Of a DNA stretch of 60,498 nt, positions 42,531-52,186 are shown piece by piece (within the stretch, counting starts at the first letter, position 1; each line of letters opens with the position of its first letter). Made by a program: the position numbers and the translations under genes. The notes beneath the pieces are model-generated. The model made no database searches, was not told where the DNA came from, and saw nothing but the letters and a program-made list of their open reading frames with translations. The DNA is from Sulfuricurvum sp. (lineage in GTDB: Bacteria; Campylobacterota; Campylobacteria; Campylobacterales; Sulfurimonadaceae), in NCBI RefSeq assembly GCF_028712165.1, contig NZ_JAQTQR010000003.1, forward strand, positions 1 to 60,498. Direction: 5' to 3'.

Positions 42531-42887
42531 ATGTTGTTTTATCTTGCGCTTTTTTTCGCCTTGTTGTATTTTAAAATTGCCCGCGTGCATAAAAAAGAGC
42601 AGCGTGTTTCCTCTTCGGTTGTGGCCCAGCATTTTGTTGTCGGTTTTGCAGTTGTGAGTTTATTGGCATATGGTTTTATGTATGAAAACCTTTATTGGTT
42701 TCTACCGCTTCTTTTTCTCTTCGCAATTATTGCATCTCTCATGATAACGGCGATTCAATTGGGAATATTTGTCAATGGCAAGCCTCTTTTAGGAATGACA
42801 CACTTTTACCGCTATTTCTCTATTTTAAGCATCGCAATTGTGTTACTTACCGTTGCTCTTTGGATGACTCATACACCAAATATATAA
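42531..42887 (+). CDS. Small membrane protein of unknown function
   Basis: Protein of 118 residues with about four membrane segments (1-15, 29-50, 53-75, 91-111) and a short basic loop RVHKKEQRV after the first. No family is recognised. Two TATAAT boxes lie upstream, and the ribosome-binding site is inside a hairpin, hinting at translational control. Confidence 0.6.
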   Translation: MLFYLALFFALLYFKIARVHKKEQRVSSSVVAQHFVVGFAVVSLLAYGFMYENLYWFLPLLFLFAIIASLMITAIQLGIFVNGKPLLGMTHFYRYFSILSIAIVLLTVALWMTHTPNI

Positions 42888-43018
42888 GATTTTACTTTCG
42901 AGTGTTTGATTATGGTATCTGGTTCAACGGTTCGTTAAAAAGATTTGAAAATTTGTAGTTTTTTTTTGCCATTTTCTTCGTTACAATGGCCGCATGCAAT
43001 TTATGAAGGAAGCGCTAT

Positions 43019-44110
43019 ATGGGTTTATTCGGAAATGATAAAACATTGGAAGCCAAAGTCTCACAAATAGAGAATGAAAACAGAGAGCTGAAATCGCAAA
43101 TTGAGATTTTACACGCTGAGTTGAACAAAGCACGTCAGGAGATTGACGCACACAAAGAAAACGCTGTAGTGTCGAAAATCAAAAATGATGTACTTGATAC
43201 GGTGCTACACTCGTATAAAAGCGGTGTCGGATTTGTTCAGGGGATTATGCAGTCCAATGTCGAAGCATTGGAACATGCAAGTACAATGAATGTGAGTTCG
43301 GCTGCAAGTATCGATGCCGTCAAATCGAAACGGGATAATGTTGTCAGCAGTGTGGACTCTATCTCGGAAGAAGCGACAAGCCTTGAGAATGGAGCCAATT
43401 CGTTAAACAACAGTGTAGGTTCAATCGGTGCCATTATCAGTCTGATCAAAGATATCAGTGATCAAACCAACCTTCTCGCGCTCAATGCCGCTATCGAAGC
43501 GGCGCGTGCCGGGGAACACGGCAGAGGCTTTGCGGTAGTCGCCGACGAAGTACGCAAACTTGCCGAGCGAACTCAAAAAGCGACGCAGGAAGTTGAGATC
43601 AATATTTCGCAACTGAAACAAAATGCAGTCGAAATTTTGGATATGACGCAAAAGTTTCGAGAAAACGGGAACACTATCTCCACTACTTTAAACCTCTTTT
43701 TTGACGAACTTGACAATGTGATCCGAAATTCGGATGCAATCTCCAATATTACCGAAAACATTACCCGAGAAATCGGTATCGGAAACGGAAAAGCCGATCA
43801 TATCCTTTTCAAGTTGACCGGATACAATTCCTTCATTAACGGAGGAATTCCGACATTACAGAATGAAAATGAGTGTCGTTTTGGGAAATGGTTCGGTGTA
43901 AATCAGGAAATTATCAAAAAAGAGACGGCATTTCTCTCTTCGTTGAATAAACATCATGCCAATGTACATCAAGGTGTGAAAGAATCAATTGATCTCTGGG
44001 TTAATAAACACGACTACAAAGCTGCTTTGGAACGGATGAAAGACGTCGAAAAATCGAGTGAAAGCGCGTTTGAAGAGCTTTATGAAGTCTTTAAACGCTA
44101 TCGTAAATAG
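43019..44110 (+). CDS. Cytoplasmic chemoreceptor with C-terminal CZB domain (TlpD-like)
   Basis: Soluble methyl-accepting protein of 363 residues without membrane segments. An N-terminal coiled coil (about 8-45) leads to a short signalling domain with the hairpin tip [20 protein letters not shown] and [19 protein letters not shown]. The C-terminal CZB domain has ADHILFK (His), ECRFGKWF (Cys) and HHANVHQGV (two His). This is the layout of Helicobacter TlpD, which senses oxidants through zinc and thiol chemistry. AAGGAAG precedes the ATG, with a TACAAT -10 box near 42983. Confidence 0.92.
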   Translation: MGLFGNDKTLEAKVSQIENENRELKSQIEILHAELNKARQEIDAHKENAVVSKIKNDVLDTVLHSYKSGVGFVQGIMQSNVEALEHASTMNVSSAASIDAVKSKRDNVVSSVDSISEEATSLENGANSLNNSVGSIGAIISLIKDISDQTNLLALNAAIEAARAGEHGRGFAVVADEVRKLAERTQKATQEVEINISQLKQNAVEILDMTQKFRENGNTISTTLNLFFDELDNVIRNSDAISNITENITREIGIGNGKADHILFKLTGYNSFINGGIPTLQNENECRFGKWFGVNQEIIKKETAFLSSLNKHHANVHQGVKESIDLWVNKHDYKAALERMKDVEKSSESAFEELYEVFKRYRK

Positions 44111-44179
44111 AGATTCAGGTAAGGTGAATCGATTACGCTTGTAATCTCTCTGTGACACAGGAGTTTTATACTCTTTGTT

Positions 44180-45937
44180 ATGGAACCATTACACCCTATT
44201 TATCATCACTTTCTCGAAATTTTAGATGTGGCTTTTCAGCCGATTGTAGACATTCATTCCGGAACACTTTTCGGAGTTGAGGCTTTGTTGCGCGGGACGG
44301 ATGTCCTCGGTTATGACTCTATTGCGTCATTTTTTGATCGATTGTACGAAGAAAATATTCTTTATACGTTCGATTTGCGTCTTCGTGAGAAGGTAATTGA
44401 AAAATTCTCATTGATCGAAGGATACGAGAATATCAAGCTTTTTTACAATATCGATAACCGTGTTTTGGAAATGACCAATTTTTCCAAAGGAAATACGGTC
44501 CATATCCTTAGACGTTACGGTATCGATACCAAAGCTATGGTATTTGAAGTTTCCGAACACAATGAGATTATCGACACGGAACATTTCACCAAACTTATGC
44601 TTCATTATCGTGATGAAGGGTTTTGCATCGCGATTGACGATTTCGGAATAGGGCACTCAGGTTACAAGCTGCTCTATCACTGCGCGCCGGATATTATTAA
44701 AATCGACCGTTTTTTCTTGACTTCAATCGATAAAGAGCCGAAAAAAAAGCTGTTGGCACGCAATATGGTTCAGCTCGCAACGTTGATGGGATGCCGAGTA
44801 ATCGCCGAAGGGGTGGAGACTGAACGGGAACTGTTGGTATGCAAAGAGATCGGATGTCAGATGGTACAGGGGTATTTTATCCAGCGCCCAACACTCGATT
44901 GCACCCAAATAATCCAAAAATATTCCCAAGTATCCAGTAGTTTTGTTCAGAACAAACGCTCAAAAAGCGACGAAAATATAATCTTAAAACGGCTCGAATT
45001 ACTACAACCGATTATGATCGAAGACAGTATGGAGACCTTGCTGAATTTGCTCAACGAAAATAAAGAGATGTTTTTGGTTCCGGTTGTCGATTCGTCAATG
45101 CATCCGATAGGTATTATTCATGAACATCAGTTAAAATCAATCGCCTGTTCCCCATACGGACGATCGCTGACCCAAAACCGTTCATCAAACCTTTCGGCAC
45201 TGGAGACCTATATCGAGCCGATCCCCGTCGTAGATTTGACGATGCCTTTGGAGACGATGATTGAGCTTTTTTCACTATCCCATAACGCTCCGGGAGTTTT
45301 GGTGATGGAGTCTGCACGTTACATAGGCTATCTCAGTGCGCGGGAGATGATCGAAGTGGTACATGAACGCAATCTTATTCGCGCACGCGATGAAAATCCT
45401 TTGACACGATTACCGGGGAACTTTAGAATCAATGAATACACCGCTTCCATCATCGAAAGCGGAGCTGAAGCGGTATTGGCCTATTTCGATTTTGACCATT
45501 TTAAACCGTATAACGATTATTATGGATTTCGCAACGGAGATCGGGTCATTTTGCTGTTTACCGATTTAATGCATAAAGTCCTTTCGCAGGAGTATTTCAA
45601 AGGGCACATCGGCGGTGATGATTTTTTTGTCGGTGCGACATTAAAGAATGAACAGACCTTTGAACGTGTATGCAGTGAAATTGAGAAACTCATCTTGACC
45701 TTCAGTGACGAAGTGAGGGAATTTTACGAGTCCAAAGACCGGGAACGCGGATGTATTGTCGCCGAAGACCGTGAGGGGAAAATGCGTGAGTTTAAACTGC
45801 TCGGGGTGAGCTCTGTCGTAGTGAGGATGGGGAGCAGATCAGACATTACTTCTTCCGAACATCTTCAACGGACGTTTGCAATGGAAAAGAAAACAGCGAA
45901 AAAATCACCCAATCATATGAGTATCATCGGGTATTGA
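44180..45937 (+). CDS. EAL-CBS-GGDEF protein (cyclic di-GMP turnover)
   Basis: Cytoplasmic protein of 585 residues. The EAL phosphodiesterase domain comes first (about 10-250) with AFQPIVDI, the EALLRG signature, EVSEHNE, IDDFGIGHSG, IKIDRFF and EGVETE, so catalytic residues look complete. A CBS pair occupies about 270-400. A C-terminal GGDEF domain carries GGDDF, with NPLTRLPGN and FDFDHFKPYND preceding it. The order EAL first and GGDEF last is less common. The ATG has AGGAG about 16 bases upstream, farther than usual. Confidence 0.87.
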   Translation: MEPLHPIYHHFLEILDVAFQPIVDIHSGTLFGVEALLRGTDVLGYDSIASFFDRLYEENILYTFDLRLREKVIEKFSLIEGYENIKLFYNIDNRVLEMTNFSKGNTVHILRRYGIDTKAMVFEVSEHNEIIDTEHFTKLMLHYRDEGFCIAIDDFGIGHSGYKLLYHCAPDIIKIDRFFLTSIDKEPKKKLLARNMVQLATLMGCRVIAEGVETERELLVCKEIGCQMVQGYFIQRPTLDCTQIIQKYSQVSSSFVQNKRSKSDENIILKRLELLQPIMIEDSMETLLNLLNENKEMFLVPVVDSSMHPIGIIHEHQLKSIACSPYGRSLTQNRSSNLSALETYIEPIPVVDLTMPLETMIELFSLSHNAPGVLVMESARYIGYLSAREMIEVVHERNLIRARDENPLTRLPGNFRINEYTASIIESGAEAVLAYFDFDHFKPYNDYYGFRNGDRVILLFTDLMHKVLSQEYFKGHIGGDDFFVGATLKNEQTFERVCSEIEKLILTFSDEVREFYESKDRERGCIVAEDREGKMREFKLLGVSSVVVRMGSRSDITSSEHLQRTFAMEKKTAKKSPNHMSIIGY

Positions 45938-45951
45938 GTCAATAGCTTTGG

Positions 45952-45957
45952 TATAAT
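45952..45957 (+). promoter_or_regulatory. -10 box of greA
   Basis: TATAAT with an upstream TTTGG (TTGGTATAAT), 29 bases before the GTG start of greA; GCGGAG is the ribosome-binding site. Confidence 0.5.
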
Positions 45958-45986
45958 GCTTCATTATTATTTCTGCGGAGCATACA

Positions 45987-46484
45987 GTGGAACAAAAAGA
46001 ACCCATGACCAAATACGGGTTTCAGCGATTAAGTGATGAGCTGAATACCCTTAAAAATGTCGATTTACCGGCAGTCAATGTTGAAATCGACCGTGCCAAA
46101 GAGTACGGAGATTTAAAAGAGAATTCGGAATACCATGCCGCACGTGAAAAACAGGCATTTATCGGTACCCGTATCGCAGAACTGGGAGAAGTCATCTCCC
46201 GTGCACAGATTGTTGATCCAAGTGAGCTCGAACATGCACGCGTAAGTTTCGGTTCTACCGTTGTATTGAACGATTTGGACAAAGACGAAGAGGTGACCTA
46301 TACGATTGTCGGCGGATGTGAGAGCAATCCGGAACGCGGTTTGATATCGTTTAACTCACCGCTTGCAAAACAGCTTTTGGGTCGAGAAGAGGGGGATGAT
46401 TTTAAAGCCCGTCTTCCGGGCGGTGAAAAATCATTCGAAGTAGTAGAGGTAAAATATCAGGAGATCGTGTTTGAAAGCCATTAA
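45987..46484 (+). CDS. greA: Transcription elongation factor GreA
   Basis: Protein of 165 residues that enters the secondary channel of RNA polymerase and triggers cleavage of backtracked RNA. The N-terminal coiled coil carries the acidic tip DRAKEYGDLKENSEYHAA, and the C-terminal FKBP-like domain ends with SFEVVEVKY. The start is GTG with GCGGAG six bases upstream. The 3' end overlaps argC by 14 bases. Confidence 0.95.
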   Translation: MEQKEPMTKYGFQRLSDELNTLKNVDLPAVNVEIDRAKEYGDLKENSEYHAAREKQAFIGTRIAELGEVISRAQIVDPSELEHARVSFGSTVVLNDLDKDEEVTYTIVGGCESNPERGLISFNSPLAKQLLGREEGDDFKARLPGGEKSFEVVEVKYQEIVFESH

Positions 46485-47484
46485 TGTCGGAATCATCGGA
46501 GTCAGCGGCTATACGGGATTAGAACTCGTAAAAATGCTTCTTAACCATCCGATTTTTACATTGACATATTGTGCCAATACGGAGGGTGAAACCACTATCG
46601 GTGTCTTGCACCCCTCTTTGGCAGGTGTGTGCGATTTGTCGGTGGATAAGGTCGATTTGGAGTCAGCGGCAGCATCGTGCGAGCTGATTTTTTTAGCCCT
46701 TCCACATAAAACAGCGATGCAGACGGCCAAAGGGCTGTTGGAACGCGGTGTTAAAGTCGTCGATCTTTCCGCAGATTACCGTCTCTCACAGGAAAATTAC
46801 GAAGCATTTTATTGTGAACACGAAGACACGGAGAACCTTTCACATGCGGTCTACTCGATTCCCGAACTCCACGGAGATCGTGCAGCAGGGGCACAGCTTA
46901 TCGCGAACCCGGGTTGTCATGTGACGGCGGCGTTGATGGCACTGGCACCGTTTTTAGATCAGATTGATCTCAATTCTCCTATTTTTATTGACTCAAAAAC
47001 CGGGGTGTCGGGTGCCGGTAAATCCCCTTCATCAGGGACGCATTACGTGAGTGTCAATGATAATATTAACTGCTACAACATTATCAAGCACCGTCATGCG
47101 GTTGAGATTGAACAACATGCGGGTGATTTATGCGGTAATGGAGTCCATGTTACCTTTGTCCCTTCGCTCGTTCCAATGACACGCGGGATGCTGGCATGTG
47201 TGTATGCGACCTTGAAAACCGAGTGCGATCCACTTGTGATGATGGAGATGTTTTATGCCGACAAACCGTTTGTCCGTGTTCGTAATACTCCGCCGCACAC
47301 TAAAATGACTTCGGGAACCAATTTCGCCGATGTGTATGCGGCGCGTCACGGCAATGCGCTTGTTGCAATGTGTGCGATTGACAATCTGATGCGCGGAGCC
47401 AGTTCACAGGCTCTTGTCAATGCTAATCTTATGATGGGACTGGATGAAACGCTCGGGATTCCTAAAATTGCGTATGTCCCCTAA
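46471..47484 (+). CDS. argC: N-acetyl-gamma-glutamyl-phosphate reductase
   Basis: NADPH-dependent enzyme of the arginine pathway, 337 residues. The nucleotide motif is IIGVSGYTGLELV, the catalytic Cys lies in ANPGCHVTAALMAL (about residue 147), and SGVSGAGKSPS (GVSGAG motif) and FVPSLVPMTRGML are typical. The start is TTG with AGGAG upstream, inside the greA end. No other arg gene is in the window. Confidence 0.95.
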   Translation: MKAINVGIIGVSGYTGLELVKMLLNHPIFTLTYCANTEGETTIGVLHPSLAGVCDLSVDKVDLESAAASCELIFLALPHKTAMQTAKGLLERGVKVVDLSADYRLSQENYEAFYCEHEDTENLSHAVYSIPELHGDRAAGAQLIANPGCHVTAALMALAPFLDQIDLNSPIFIDSKTGVSGAGKSPSSGTHYVSVNDNINCYNIIKHRHAVEIEQHAGDLCGNGVHVTFVPSLVPMTRGMLACVYATLKTECDPLVMMEMFYADKPFVRVRNTPPHTKMTSGTNFADVYAARHGNALVAMCAIDNLMRGASSQALVNANLMMGLDETLGIPKIAYVP

Positions 47485-48217
47485 ACCACTCCTCTGCGGG
47501 GCGATTTTAATCGCCGATGCCCATTGCGCTCCTTGGCGCACTCCTTTTATTGATTTTCTTCATGCGCTTGATTTGGGTGAGATCACAACACCGCAATTGA
47601 TTTTGATGGGCGATGTATTTGATATGCTTTACGGTCCCATACCGCGAACGTATAGCTATAACACGGAAGGGCTTGATCTGCTGAACCGTTTGAGTAAACG
47701 AATCGAAATTTTCTATTTGGAAGGGAATCACGATTTTTTGCTTGCGGATTTGTTGCCTCATGTAAACGTTATTTCTCGCGAACATCAACCTTTGGTTATG
47801 ACGTATGAAGGTAAAAATATTGCCCTTTCACACGGAGACAGCAACATGGGATGGGGGTATGAGCTTTATACCGCACTGATCCGAAGCCCTTTGGTTTTAG
47901 GACTCCTTCGAACGATAGATAATATGAAAAACGGCTTTATCGTGGCATGGTTGGAAGAGCAGATGAAGCGAAAAAGCCATTGCCGAAGTATTGAGAATTT
48001 TAAAAATCTGATTGAAAGACGCTTAGGGACATTGAATCTTGAATCGATCGATGTCTTGATTGAGGGGCATTTCCATCAAAATCAGACGTTCGAAATCAAT
48101 GGTCTGCATTACATTAATCTCGCTGCTTTTGCTTGCAATGAAAGATACTTTAGTGTACAATCAACCCAAAATCAGCCGTTATTACACGAAGCAGTTTTTC
48201 GTAAGGAGCCCCTATGA
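47474..48217 (+). CDS. LpxH-like metallophosphoesterase
   Basis: Calcineurin-like phosphoesterase of 247 residues with ADAHCAPW, LMGDVFDM, LEGNHDFLL, LSHGDSNMGW and EGHFHQNQ, the metal-ligand pattern of UDP-2,3-diacylglucosamine diphosphatases (lipid A synthesis). The first motif reads DAH rather than DLH or DTH. The open frame begins at 47444, but ATG 47474 is nearer the conserved core; it overlaps argC, so coupling is likely. The final bases overlap the cheV start. Confidence 0.75.
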   Translation: MSPKPLLCGAILIADAHCAPWRTPFIDFLHALDLGEITTPQLILMGDVFDMLYGPIPRTYSYNTEGLDLLNRLSKRIEIFYLEGNHDFLLADLLPHVNVISREHQPLVMTYEGKNIALSHGDSNMGWGYELYTALIRSPLVLGLLRTIDNMKNGFIVAWLEEQMKRKSHCRSIENFKNLIERRLGTLNLESIDVLIEGHFHQNQTFEINGLHYINLAAFACNERYFSVQSTQNQPLLHEAVFRKEPL

Positions 48218-49158
48218 AGGGACAAGGTGATGTTTTAAAAGTCGGCACAAACGAGATGGAGTTGGTCGATTTTCGTATATTCAAACGCGAAGGCGATGAG
48301 ATATATGAAGGGATATATGGGGTGAATGTCGCAAAGGTACGCGAAATCATTCGATTCCCGAAATTGACGGAGCTTCCGGGAACCCCCGATTTTATCGAAG
48401 GGATTTTCGATTTGCGCGGTGTGGTCATCCCTGTGGTCAATTTGGCAAAATGGATGGGGGTGGATGCACCTGAAGAGATGGTTCGAGAATCGCGGGTAAT
48501 TATTACCGAATTCAATAACATCCTCATCGGTTTTGTTGTTCACGAAGCAAAACGGATACGCCGCATTAACTGGAAAGATATTGAACCGGCCTCTTTTATG
48601 TCCTCTTCAGGGGGCTTGGACGGTTCTAAAATTACGGGAGTTACCCGTATCGAAGATGATGGTGTTTTACTGATTTTAGATTTGGAAGGTGTTGTTCAAG
48701 AGCTCGGACTCTATCAACCTTCCAGCGGCAAACTCGAAGATGGAAAACATCGCTTTAGCGGTCATGTTTTATTGCTTGATGACAGTTCTACGGCGAGACG
48801 GATTATCAAAGAGGCGTTGGAGCAGATGGGCTTTGACGTTATTGAAGCGACGGATGGACAGCAGGGACTTAAAATTCTGGAGGATTTGTATCGGGCTTAC
48901 GGCAACGATCTCTCTTCTAAACTTCGTCTCATTGCTTCGGATATTGAGATGCCGTTGATGGACGGATTCCATTTTGCCGCCAATGTAAAATCGGATGAGC
49001 GATTTAAAATGATCCCTATTGTGTTTAACTCTTCTATCAGTGATCACTTCAGTGAGATACGCGGAAAAGAAGCAGGCGGAGAGGCCTATTTGGTCAAATT
49101 TGATTCGAATTTATTTTACGATGAAGTAGCACGTGTTGTACGTGCTCATATTCTTTAG
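48214..49158 (+). CDS. cheV: Chemotaxis coupling protein CheV
   Basis: Protein of 314 residues: an N-terminal CheW-like domain (VNVAKVREIIRFP, EGIFDLRGVVIPVVNLAKW) followed by a receiver domain with LLLDDSSTARR, phospho-acceptor in IASDIEMPLMDG, FNSS and Lys in LVKFD. CheV couples receptors to CheA and may act as a phosphate sink. TAAGGAG precedes the ATG. It heads a cheV-cheA-cheW cluster. Confidence 0.95.
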   Translation: MKGQGDVLKVGTNEMELVDFRIFKREGDEIYEGIYGVNVAKVREIIRFPKLTELPGTPDFIEGIFDLRGVVIPVVNLAKWMGVDAPEEMVRESRVIITEFNNILIGFVVHEAKRIRRINWKDIEPASFMSSSGGLDGSKITGVTRIEDDGVLLILDLEGVVQELGLYQPSSGKLEDGKHRFSGHVLLLDDSSTARRIIKEALEQMGFDVIEATDGQQGLKILEDLYRAYGNDLSSKLRLIASDIEMPLMDGFHFAANVKSDERFKMIPIVFNSSISDHFSEIRGKEAGGEAYLVKFDSNLFYDEVARVVRAHIL

Positions 49159-49168
49159 GGGTTGACCA

Positions 49169-51685
49169 ATGGATGAATTTCAAGAGATATTACAAGATTT
49201 TTTGGTTGAGTCGTTTGAACTGATTGAACAACTGGATCAGGATCTTGTCGAGTTGGAATCTCGGCCTGATGATTTGGATTTGCTTAACCGTATCTTCCGG
49301 GTAGCCCATACGATTAAAGGGGCTAGTTCTTTTTTAAATTTCGATGTGTTGACCCATTTGACCCACCATATGGAAAATTTGCTCAATATGGCACGTCACG
49401 GAGACTTGGTGATCGATGCGGATGTCATGGACGTCATCCTCGAGTCGATTGATTTGATGAAAGCGCTTCTTGTCCGTATCCGTGATAAAGGGGAAGATTC
49501 GGGATTAGAGATTTCCGGATGTGTTATGCGACTTGATGCCGTGGCAAACGGAACGGCATTAGGTGAGACGGTTCCTCCTCCTGCAGCTGCTCATGCGGCC
49601 CCTGTATCTGAACCTGCACCGGCTGTGGCTGCCGCTGCAGCCGAAGAAGAACCCGATTATTCCGGAATGAGCGATGCGGAAGTAGAAGCGGAGATAGAAC
49701 GCCTCCTGGCAAAACGCCAAGCTGAAGATGCAGCCAAAAGAGCTGCTCATGCAGCCCCAGCAGCTGCCGCACCTGTTGTTGAGGAAGAAGAACCGGATTA
49801 TTCAGGGATGAGTGAAGCCGAAGTCGAAGCGGAAATTGAACGTCTTATTGCCGTTCGTCAAGCAGAAGATGCGGCAAAACGGGCACAGAAAAAAGAGGAA
49901 CAGCCAGCTCCCAAGGCTGAAGCGGCGCCTGCTCCGGTACCGGTTACCCCGGCAGCTGCGGCGCCTCAGGCGAAAGCAGAAGTAAAACCGGCACCGGTTG
50001 CACGACGAGCTGAAGCGAAAGAGGATGGAGAAGCCCGCGGCGGTTCGACGGTAGAACAGACGATTCGCGTCGATGTCAAACGGCTGGATCATTTGATGAA
50101 TTTGATCGGAGAATTGGTTTTAGGTAAAAACCGCCTTATTAAAATCAACGATGATGTTGAAGAGCGCTATGAAGGTGAAGCCTTCCTCGAAGAGCTGAAC
50201 CAAGTCGTATCGATCGTCTCTTTGGTTACGACCGATTTGCAGATTGCGGTTATGAAAACACGGATGTTGCCGATCGGAAAAGTCTTTAACAAATTCCCTC
50301 GTATGATTCGTGACCTTTCACGTGAACTGAATAAAAAAATTGAGCTTGAAATCACGGGTGAAGAGACAGAGCTTGATAAATCGATTGTGGAAGAGATCGG
50401 GGATCCGCTCGTTCATATTATCCGCAACTCGTGCGACCACGGGATTGAAACGCCGGAAGTTCGTCTTGCTGCAGGTAAGGAAGAGACAGGAACGATCCAT
50501 CTCAAAGCGTATCATGAGGGGAACCATATCGTTATTCAGATTGTCGATGACGGTAAGGGGCTCGATGCGGATATGCTCAAATCCAAATCAATCGAAAAAG
50601 GGGTTATTACCGAGAAAGAGGCCGACGGTATGTCTGAAAAAGAGGCATTCGGTCTTATTTTCCGTCCGGGATTCTCCACGGCTTCACAGGTTACGAGTGT
50701 CTCCGGACGCGGTGTCGGAATGGACGTTGTAAAAACCAATATCGAAAAGCTCAATGGTATGATCGACATTGACTCCGAAGTGGGTCAGGGGACGTCGATG
50801 AAACTCAAAATTCCTCTCACCCTTGCAATCATCCAAGCACTATTGGTCGGAGTTCAGGAAGAGTATTATGCGATCCCTCTTGCGTCGGTTCTTGAAACGG
50901 TACGTATCAGCAAAGATGAGATTTACACCGTTGAGAGCCGTTCCGTTATGCGTTTGCGTGATGAGGTTCTTTCGTTGGTTCATATCGGAGATATCTTTGA
51001 AGTTGAACGGGTCTTTGACAACAGTGAACACGCCTATGTCGTTGTTCTCGGACTTGCCGAGAGTAAAATCGGTCTCATCGTCGATTCATTGGTCGGACAG
51101 GAAGAGATCGTTATCAAATCCCTCGGTGAATACCTCAAAGGGATCGAAGGAATTGCCGGAGCGACCATTCGCGGTGACGGCGGCGTAACCTTGATCGTTG
51201 ATGTTGCAGCATTGATGCAAATGGCAAAATCGGTCAAATCTACTGTCGGCCAAGAGAGTTCGGAAGCAAAAGGACGGGGCGGAGTTAAAAATTCAGCCAG
51301 CGATTATTGCGTTATGATCGTGGATGATTCCAAAACCGACCGTACGATTATGCGTAAATCGTTAGAACCTATGGGGATTACTCTTGTTGAAGCCACGGAC
51401 GGGGTTGAGGCTCTGAATGTACTGAAACAAGGCGATCACATCTTTGACGCCATGCTGATTGACATTGAGATGCCGCGTATGGATGGCTATACCCTGGCCG
51501 CTGAGATCAAAAAATACAACAAGTACAAAAATCTTCCGCTCATTGCCGTCACTTCCCGAACCGGAAAAGCCGATCGGATGCGTGGGGTAGAATCGGGAAT
51601 GATCGAGTATATCACGAAACCGTATTCACCGGAATATCTGATGAATGTCGTCAAACGCAATATCAAGTTTAACGAGGGACTATAA
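49169..51685 (+). CDS. cheA: Chemotaxis histidine kinase CheA fused to a receiver domain
   Basis: Protein of 838 residues. The HPt domain has the phospho-acceptor His in VAHTIKGASSF (about 48). A long Ala/Pro/Glu-rich linker (about 130-290) replaces a recognisable P2 CheY-binding domain and contains a tandem 47-residue repeat. Dimerisation (P3) and ATP-binding (P4) domains follow with HIIRNSCDHGIE, VDDGKGLD and GRGVGMDVVK, then the CheW-like P5. A C-terminal receiver (IVDDSKTDR, DIEMPRMDG, ITKPYSP) makes this a CheAY hybrid as in Helicobacter and Campylobacter. Confidence 0.96.
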   Translation: MDEFQEILQDFLVESFELIEQLDQDLVELESRPDDLDLLNRIFRVAHTIKGASSFLNFDVLTHLTHHMENLLNMARHGDLVIDADVMDVILESIDLMKALLVRIRDKGEDSGLEISGCVMRLDAVANGTALGETVPPPAAAHAAPVSEPAPAVAAAAAEEEPDYSGMSDAEVEAEIERLLAKRQAEDAAKRAAHAAPAAAAPVVEEEEPDYSGMSEAEVEAEIERLIAVRQAEDAAKRAQKKEEQPAPKAEAAPAPVPVTPAAAAPQAKAEVKPAPVARRAEAKEDGEARGGSTVEQTIRVDVKRLDHLMNLIGELVLGKNRLIKINDDVEERYEGEAFLEELNQVVSIVSLVTTDLQIAVMKTRMLPIGKVFNKFPRMIRDLSRELNKKIELEITGEETELDKSIVEEIGDPLVHIIRNSCDHGIETPEVRLAAGKEETGTIHLKAYHEGNHIVIQIVDDGKGLDADMLKSKSIEKGVITEKEADGMSEKEAFGLIFRPGFSTASQVTSVSGRGVGMDVVKTNIEKLNGMIDIDSEVGQGTSMKLKIPLTLAIIQALLVGVQEEYYAIPLASVLETVRISKDEIYTVESRSVMRLRDEVLSLVHIGDIFEVERVFDNSEHAYVVVLGLAESKIGLIVDSLVGQEEIVIKSLGEYLKGIEGIAGATIRGDGGVTLIVDVAALMQMAKSVKSTVGQESSEAKGRGGVKNSASDYCVMIVDDSKTDRTIMRKSLEPMGITLVEATDGVEALNVLKQGDHIFDAMLIDIEMPRMDGYTLAAEIKKYNKYKNLPLIAVTSRTGKADRMRGVESGMIEYITKPYSPEYLMNVVKRNIKFNEGL
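49643..49886 (+). repeat. Tandem 141-bp coding repeat in cheA linker
   Basis: The segment EEEPDYSGMSxAEVEAEIER followed by LxAxRQAEDAAKRA occurs twice, with starts 141 bases (47 codons) apart at 49643 and 49784. The copies differ at several third-codon positions, so the duplication is not very recent. It lies between the HPt and dimerisation domains. Confidence 0.8.
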
Positions 51686-51687
51686 TT

Positions 51688-52182
51688 ATGAGTGAAAAAC
51701 TTCAACAAATCATCAATAAACAGCATAAAGCCCTCTCCGGAGACGATACGAAAATCGATGAAGTCATTCAGCTGGTCGGTTTCATCGTCGGTGATGAAGA
51801 ATTTTCGGTACCCATTTTGAGTATTCAGGAGATCATCAAGCCGATTTCCTGGACACGTGTTCCGCAAACACCCGCCTATATTTTAGGAGTTTTCAATCTT
51901 CGCGGTTCCGTTATTCCGTTGATTGATTTACGTTCCCGTTTTGGTTTGGAGACGATGAAGCATACGGAAGAGACCCGCTTTATCGTTATGAAAAACGGTG
52001 ATGATGTCGCCGGGTTTGTCATTGATCGTCTCACTGAAGCGATACGATTACCGAAACGTGACGTCGGTCCTGCACCGGATACGATTTCCGAAGAAGAGAG
52101 TATGATTGACGGTGTCGGCAAACAAGCCGACCGGATTATTACGATCCTTAAAGTTGGAAAACTTTTAGAACGGAATTTTTAG
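51688..52182 (+). CDS. cheW: Chemotaxis coupling protein CheW
   Basis: Adaptor of 164 residues linking chemoreceptors to CheA. FIVGDEEFSVPILSIQEII and GVFNLRGSVIPLIDLRSRFG are the CheW signatures. A short N-terminal extension precedes the domain. It starts two bases after cheA and is followed by the three-hairpin repeat element, which probably ends the operon. Confidence 0.95.
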   Translation: MSEKLQQIINKQHKALSGDDTKIDEVIQLVGFIVGDEEFSVPILSIQEIIKPISWTRVPQTPAYILGVFNLRGSVIPLIDLRSRFGLETMKHTEETRFIVMKNGDDVAGFVIDRLTEAIRLPKRDVGPAPDTISEEESMIDGVGKQADRIITILKVGKLLERNF

Positions 52183-52186
52183 TTTC

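Noticed and set aside
49802-50092. Arg/Phe-rich minus-strand frame over the cheA linker
   Set aside because: It is a by-product of the Ala/Pro/Glu-rich repeats in cheA.
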